Origin: Actinernus sp. WN-2022
Lineage: Eukaryota; Cnidaria; Anthozoa; Actiniaria; Actinernidae
Length of the DNA stretch: 64,000 nt
Assembly: GCA_030867875.1 (NCBI GenBank)
Contig: JAOWCC010000064.1
Span: 33,998,802-34,062,801 of the forward strand
Direction: 5' to 3'
The translations under genes were made by a program, and so were the position numbers. The stretch's first letter is position 1; every line of letters starts with the position of its first letter. Shown here piece after piece: positions 62,501 to 64,000 of the stretch. The notes beneath the pieces are model-generated. The model had not been told where the DNA came from. It made no database searches and worked only from the letters and a program-made list of their open reading frames with translations.

Positions 62501-62851
62501 TAATCATGTTGTTAGAAATCAGTTTTCTGTCAAAATAATTGATGCATTCAAGGGAATAGATAATAGGTGGGCAATGGGTCATTGCTGCTAAATTACCCTG
62601 TCGTCATAGTGGCCCAGCTTTGAAGCAGACAATGGCCCCTCTATAACTACATTTGGCCTTCTTATCTCTAAAATGATCTACATGCATGCATTGAAAACTG
62701 AATTCAGCGCAGCATTTGTTATTTTAATGAGGAAATAATAATTATTGTAAATTGTTTTAAATTTTTCATGAAATAGAAGTAAGAAATCAGCCCCCAGCCA
62801 CTCTGCTGGTAGCCGAAATAGCACAAGCCCCACAGCAGCCTGTCCTTATAA
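50523..62851 (+). CDS. Candidate gene, three N-terminal exons of a basic Ser/Lys-rich protein (continues past window)
   Basis: Three small plus-strand segments have good splice borders and compatible phases. Exon 1 is 50523-50578 (ATG start, 18 codons plus AG). Exon 2 is 59239-59301, after a strong pyrimidine tract ending TTTCAG, with donor GTATGT. Exon 3 is 62777-62851, acceptor ATAG, donor GTAAGT. The joined product reads MDETSAEGEQGGTFSRSKR, then IPAKRKSQCNLGSEHKVEEK, then Lys/Ser-rich sequence ending TSPTAACPYK or N, with no stop. It looks disordered and nuclear. I do not recognise the family for certain. A loose resemblance of GGTFSRSKR to the GGSLRRSQR start of TRIP12, a neighbour of FBXO36 in mammals, is only a hint. 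Exons this small could also be chance. Confidence 0.4.
51640..51935 (-). mobile_element. MITE family D (GTGATTGG-rich), copy 1
   Basis: Repeated GTGATTGGTT words in both orientations, with TTTTGCATTTGCTCAGTTTT and TGGTCCATCG landmarks shared in inverse with 59505-59829. Confidence 0.75.
52237..54125. mobile_element. TAGCC-family element 5, about 1 kb, with a mariner-type element in its first TA
   Basis: The element proper is 53088-54125. About 88-bp inverted ends start TAGCCTGAATTTCAGCC and include GTTCGTTCCTCCCGAGAGA. The 9-bp target duplication CTGTGAGAC is at 54126-54134 and at 52228-52236. The left copy is displaced by an 849-bp insertion into the terminal TA. An open frame of 133 codons on the minus strand (53579-53980) is unassigned. 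Confidence 0.85.
52239..53087. mobile_element. TA-flanked Tc1/mariner-type non-autonomous element
   Basis: CCGTATTTTATCACGTA at the left and its inverse at the right (one mismatch), TA on each side. A related half is at 55460-55590 (AGTTGGGGTGCAGCTTATAT against the inverse near 52990-53010). Confidence 0.8.
54165..54385 (-). mobile_element. tRNA-derived SINE, copy 4 (minus strand)
   Basis: Inverse of copy 3: GGGCTGATCAAAGCCAGGTC at the low-coordinate end, GAGATACCAACAAACTCTAT in the body, GTGTCACCCAGG at its 5' end. The B box is decayed to GACTTGATTCC. Confidence 0.85.
55460..55590. repeat. Half copy of the 52239 element
   Basis: Shares GTGCAGCTTATATGTGGGTG and TTTTTTGACCTTTCAGATTTT with it in inverted orientation; the opposite end is missing. 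Confidence 0.65.
55870..55990 (+). pseudogene. Short LINE fossil
   Basis: The plus strand reads DQVDLFKYLGII, then after a frameshift NVSWSDHIDNIQAKVAKRLG and MLK. This is the conserved post-catalytic FKYLG...W..H segment of non-LTR reverse transcriptases. Only about 40 codons survive. Confidence 0.75.
56140..56185. repeat. (TTA/TCA)n microsatellite
   Basis: Runs of TTATTATTATCATTATCATC in about 45 bp. Confidence 0.85.
56241..56517. mobile_element. MITE family B, copy 2
   Basis: Same ends as 8306-8590 (TTAATAGAGTGGAATGGTTA), with the interior in the opposite orientation, about 85-90 percent alike by eye. Confidence 0.8.
56520..57945. other. AT-rich stretch, nothing recognised
   Basis: Within the presumed first intron of the candidate gene. 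No terminal repeats, coding motifs or RNA genes found. Confidence 0.4.
58110..58406 (+). other. Possible alternative 5' UTR exon before a GTAAGT donor
   Basis: This GC-richer stretch has no long frame and ends ATTTTG just before GTAAGTTT. It lies about 830 bp upstream of the candidate second exon, so it could be a non-coding first exon of the same gene. Only the donor and base composition support it. Confidence 0.2.
58705..58915 (+). mobile_element. tRNA-derived SINE, copy 3 (best preserved)
   Basis: A-box-like GGTGACACAGTGGGTAA opens the copy and a perfect polymerase III B box GGTTCGATCCC is at 58752-58762. The body TTGTTGGTATCTCACCCTTG and tail TGATCAGCCCCTATGGTTGT follow. With three other copies this defines an active-in-the-past SINE family. 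Confidence 0.88.
59239..59301 (+). CDS. Candidate second coding exon of the unnamed gene
   Basis: The best-supported of the three: a textbook acceptor (CTTTAATTCCCTTTCAG) and a GTATGT donor. In the phase that fits exon 1 it reads RIPAKRKSQCNLGSEHKVEE. The other phase also stays open (FQPKGSPSVILVPNTKW), so the reading frame rests on phase matching. Confidence 0.45.
59505..59829 (+). mobile_element. MITE family D, copy 2
   Basis: Inverse of 51640-51935: AAACTGAGCAAATGCAAAAC, ATGGACCAAAAC, CAACACTCAATCGAAATCCA at the right end. CCAATCA words dominate. Confidence 0.75.
59895..60160 (+). repeat. Dispersed repeat family A, copy 3
   Basis: Direct relative of 1436-1715: TTGGTGGCTGTCAATTGGCT, TACTTTGATTTCATCC, TTCTGGCCCGGAATATAAAG. 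Confidence 0.7.
60221..60343. mobile_element. Small palindromic MITE
   Basis: GGGCCCGGTTCCTGAAAGCC at the left pairs with GCTTTCAGGAACCTGGCCC at the right; GATTAGNGCTAATCC palindromes lie inside each arm. Confidence 0.8.
61205..61665. repeat. Four tandem units of about 110-130 bp
   Basis: Each unit has CGTTCGTGTTTGTAAACT, GCCGCTTTAAATGAAAA, ACTCACGACTAT, ACTCGCTCATACGCGGCAAA and GAGTTGTGTTCTATTTT. Confidence 0.85.
61776..62419. repeat. 316-bp direct tandem duplication
   Basis: Both copies run from TATTTCAGTGTTGTTATTTT to GAGCTGCACTG with only a couple of differences. Confidence 0.93.
62777..62851 (+). CDS. Candidate third coding exon of the unnamed gene
   Basis: It reads SKKSAPSHSAGSRNSTSPTA, then ACPY, in the phase set by exon 2. 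It ends with a strong GTAAGT donor; the acceptor tract is only moderate. The remaining gene would lie beyond the window. Confidence 0.42.
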
Positions 62852-63377
62852 GTAAGTTAAATTGATTTTAAACTCACGTAAAGTGTCTATAAGCCCAAGG
62901 TTTTTATCATTACTGGTAATATCAGTTCTGATTTGAGTGCTACATCTACATGTATGAGGTATCAAGGTTTATATTTCCAATATGCTAATGATGTGACCAG
63001 AAATTTACTGTCATTTATTTCTCCTTGTGAATAACACATTTTTCTGAAGTAGACAAAATAATTATTTTGTAAAGAATAATCACTAATTAAAGCTACAAAT
63101 TTAACATTAATTTAATATGTCCAGTATGTTTAAAAAAGGTTGTTTATCTTTGTCTAATACAATATGCCTGGTTTGACATCATGTCATTAGCATATTGGAA
63201 ATATAAACCTTTATAACTCATACACCCAACACTCAAATAAACAAATATTCACTACTGTTCAACTTACTAGTCACTTGATGTAGAATCAGTATTAATTAAT
63301 GATACATAATTTACTTTATTTACTAAAGAACTATTCCAAGGATAAGAACAAGAAATGCCTGTAGTCACAATATGGTT

Positions 63378-63630
63378 AGAGCGGTTTTCAATTGAGTGTA
63401 GTAAAACCAAACGCAAATTACCCACAGCCAGCCAATCATAGGAGCGAGTAATCACAAGTAACTCGTAAATGGCTTCCCTGTGAGCCAATGACAAACCAAA
63501 GCAAAACCAAAACCAGTTTGCGTTTGGTTTTACTTTGGATTCTGATTGGTTGGCTTACTTTCTCAGCCAATAGGAGAGCTTAGTAAACGCAAAACCAAAA
63601 CACTTCCAACACTCAATTGAAATCCGCTCT
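63378..63630. mobile_element. MITE family D-like element with intact ends
   Basis: GAGCGGTTTTCAATTGAGTG and its inverse CACTCAATTGAAATCCGCTC, bordered by TA on both sides. The interior has CCAATCA/TGATTGG and AAACGCAAAACCAAAAC blocks. Confidence 0.85.
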
Positions 63631-64000
63631 AAGTGCTTGAAACTAACTTTATCTGGGTTAGTGACGACCAAAGGCAAAGTGTCAACCTCGATCCCAGTGT
63701 TCTTTATGCCCATAATCACAGATGGTATTAAACGTACCTCTGGTATACCGGTACAGGCTGGTGGGATTCAGCTGATGATTGGCTAGATGTTTTGTGCACG
63801 CTGATTGGAGAATTTTGAACAGTGCATGCATTTCACATTGCGCATTCAAATTCACTGAAAACAACTAAACATTCATAAGTACTCAGGGTTTTTTCCCTTT
63901 TCAATGCTCGCCTCTAAACTCGGTAAAAGTAGAGAAATGTGTGGTTGGAATATTCATTGGGACGATACTTCAAAGGTTAATGTTAACCGTGCTTCAGTGA

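Overview
This is an animal nuclear genome window: AT-rich, intron-rich and full of transposons. Exon proteins look like those of an early-branching metazoan. The mix of non-LTR fossils, tRNA-derived SINEs, hairpin MITEs and RecQ-like helicase fragments resembles cnidarian, probably coral, genomes. That placement is inference; no ribosomal or mitochondrial marker is present.

Two genes are certain. The first is PPP2R1A, the 65-kDa scaffold subunit A of protein phosphatase 2A. It runs on the minus strand from its start codon at 42843 down to at least 4496. I could place 19 coding exons, all with GT/AG borders and consistent phase, giving 584 residues that keep human residue numbering. Only the last few codons (about five) were not located. 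The second is FBXO36, an F-box protein in one uninterrupted plus-strand frame at 43643-44266. The two genes are head to head across about 0.8 kb that contains a perfect 35-bp-arm hairpin. A third, unnamed plus-strand gene is suggested by three phase-compatible small exons at 50523, 59239 and 62777 that encode a basic, Ser/Lys-rich N-terminus.

Almost everything else is mobile DNA, and it explains why PPP2R1A is stretched over 38 kb. Intron 11 holds the most striking object: a 9,967-bp element at 15131-25097 with matching ends, a perfect 9-bp target duplication, and two large minisatellite arrays of the same 56-bp unit in opposite orientation. It looks like a Mutator-type element with foldback architecture. 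Two LINE fossils and several MITEs have inserted into it. A 651-bp relative lies just beyond, in intron 9.

Other elements include a 2.8-kb element at 31353-34164 with inverted minisatellites. Beside it, 34191-35730 is an internally deleted element whose ends carry the start of a RecQ-like helicase gene and the start of a Cys-rich gene, pointing inward. Between 43 and 54 kb there are five members of a hairpin family with TAGCC...GGCTA ends. All five show recognisable 9-bp target duplications, and some are nested in each other or in a LINE. TTAA-, TA- and TTA/TAA-type MITEs, four SINE copies, six LINE fossils and several simple satellites fill the rest. Long stretches without a gene are described entry by entry.
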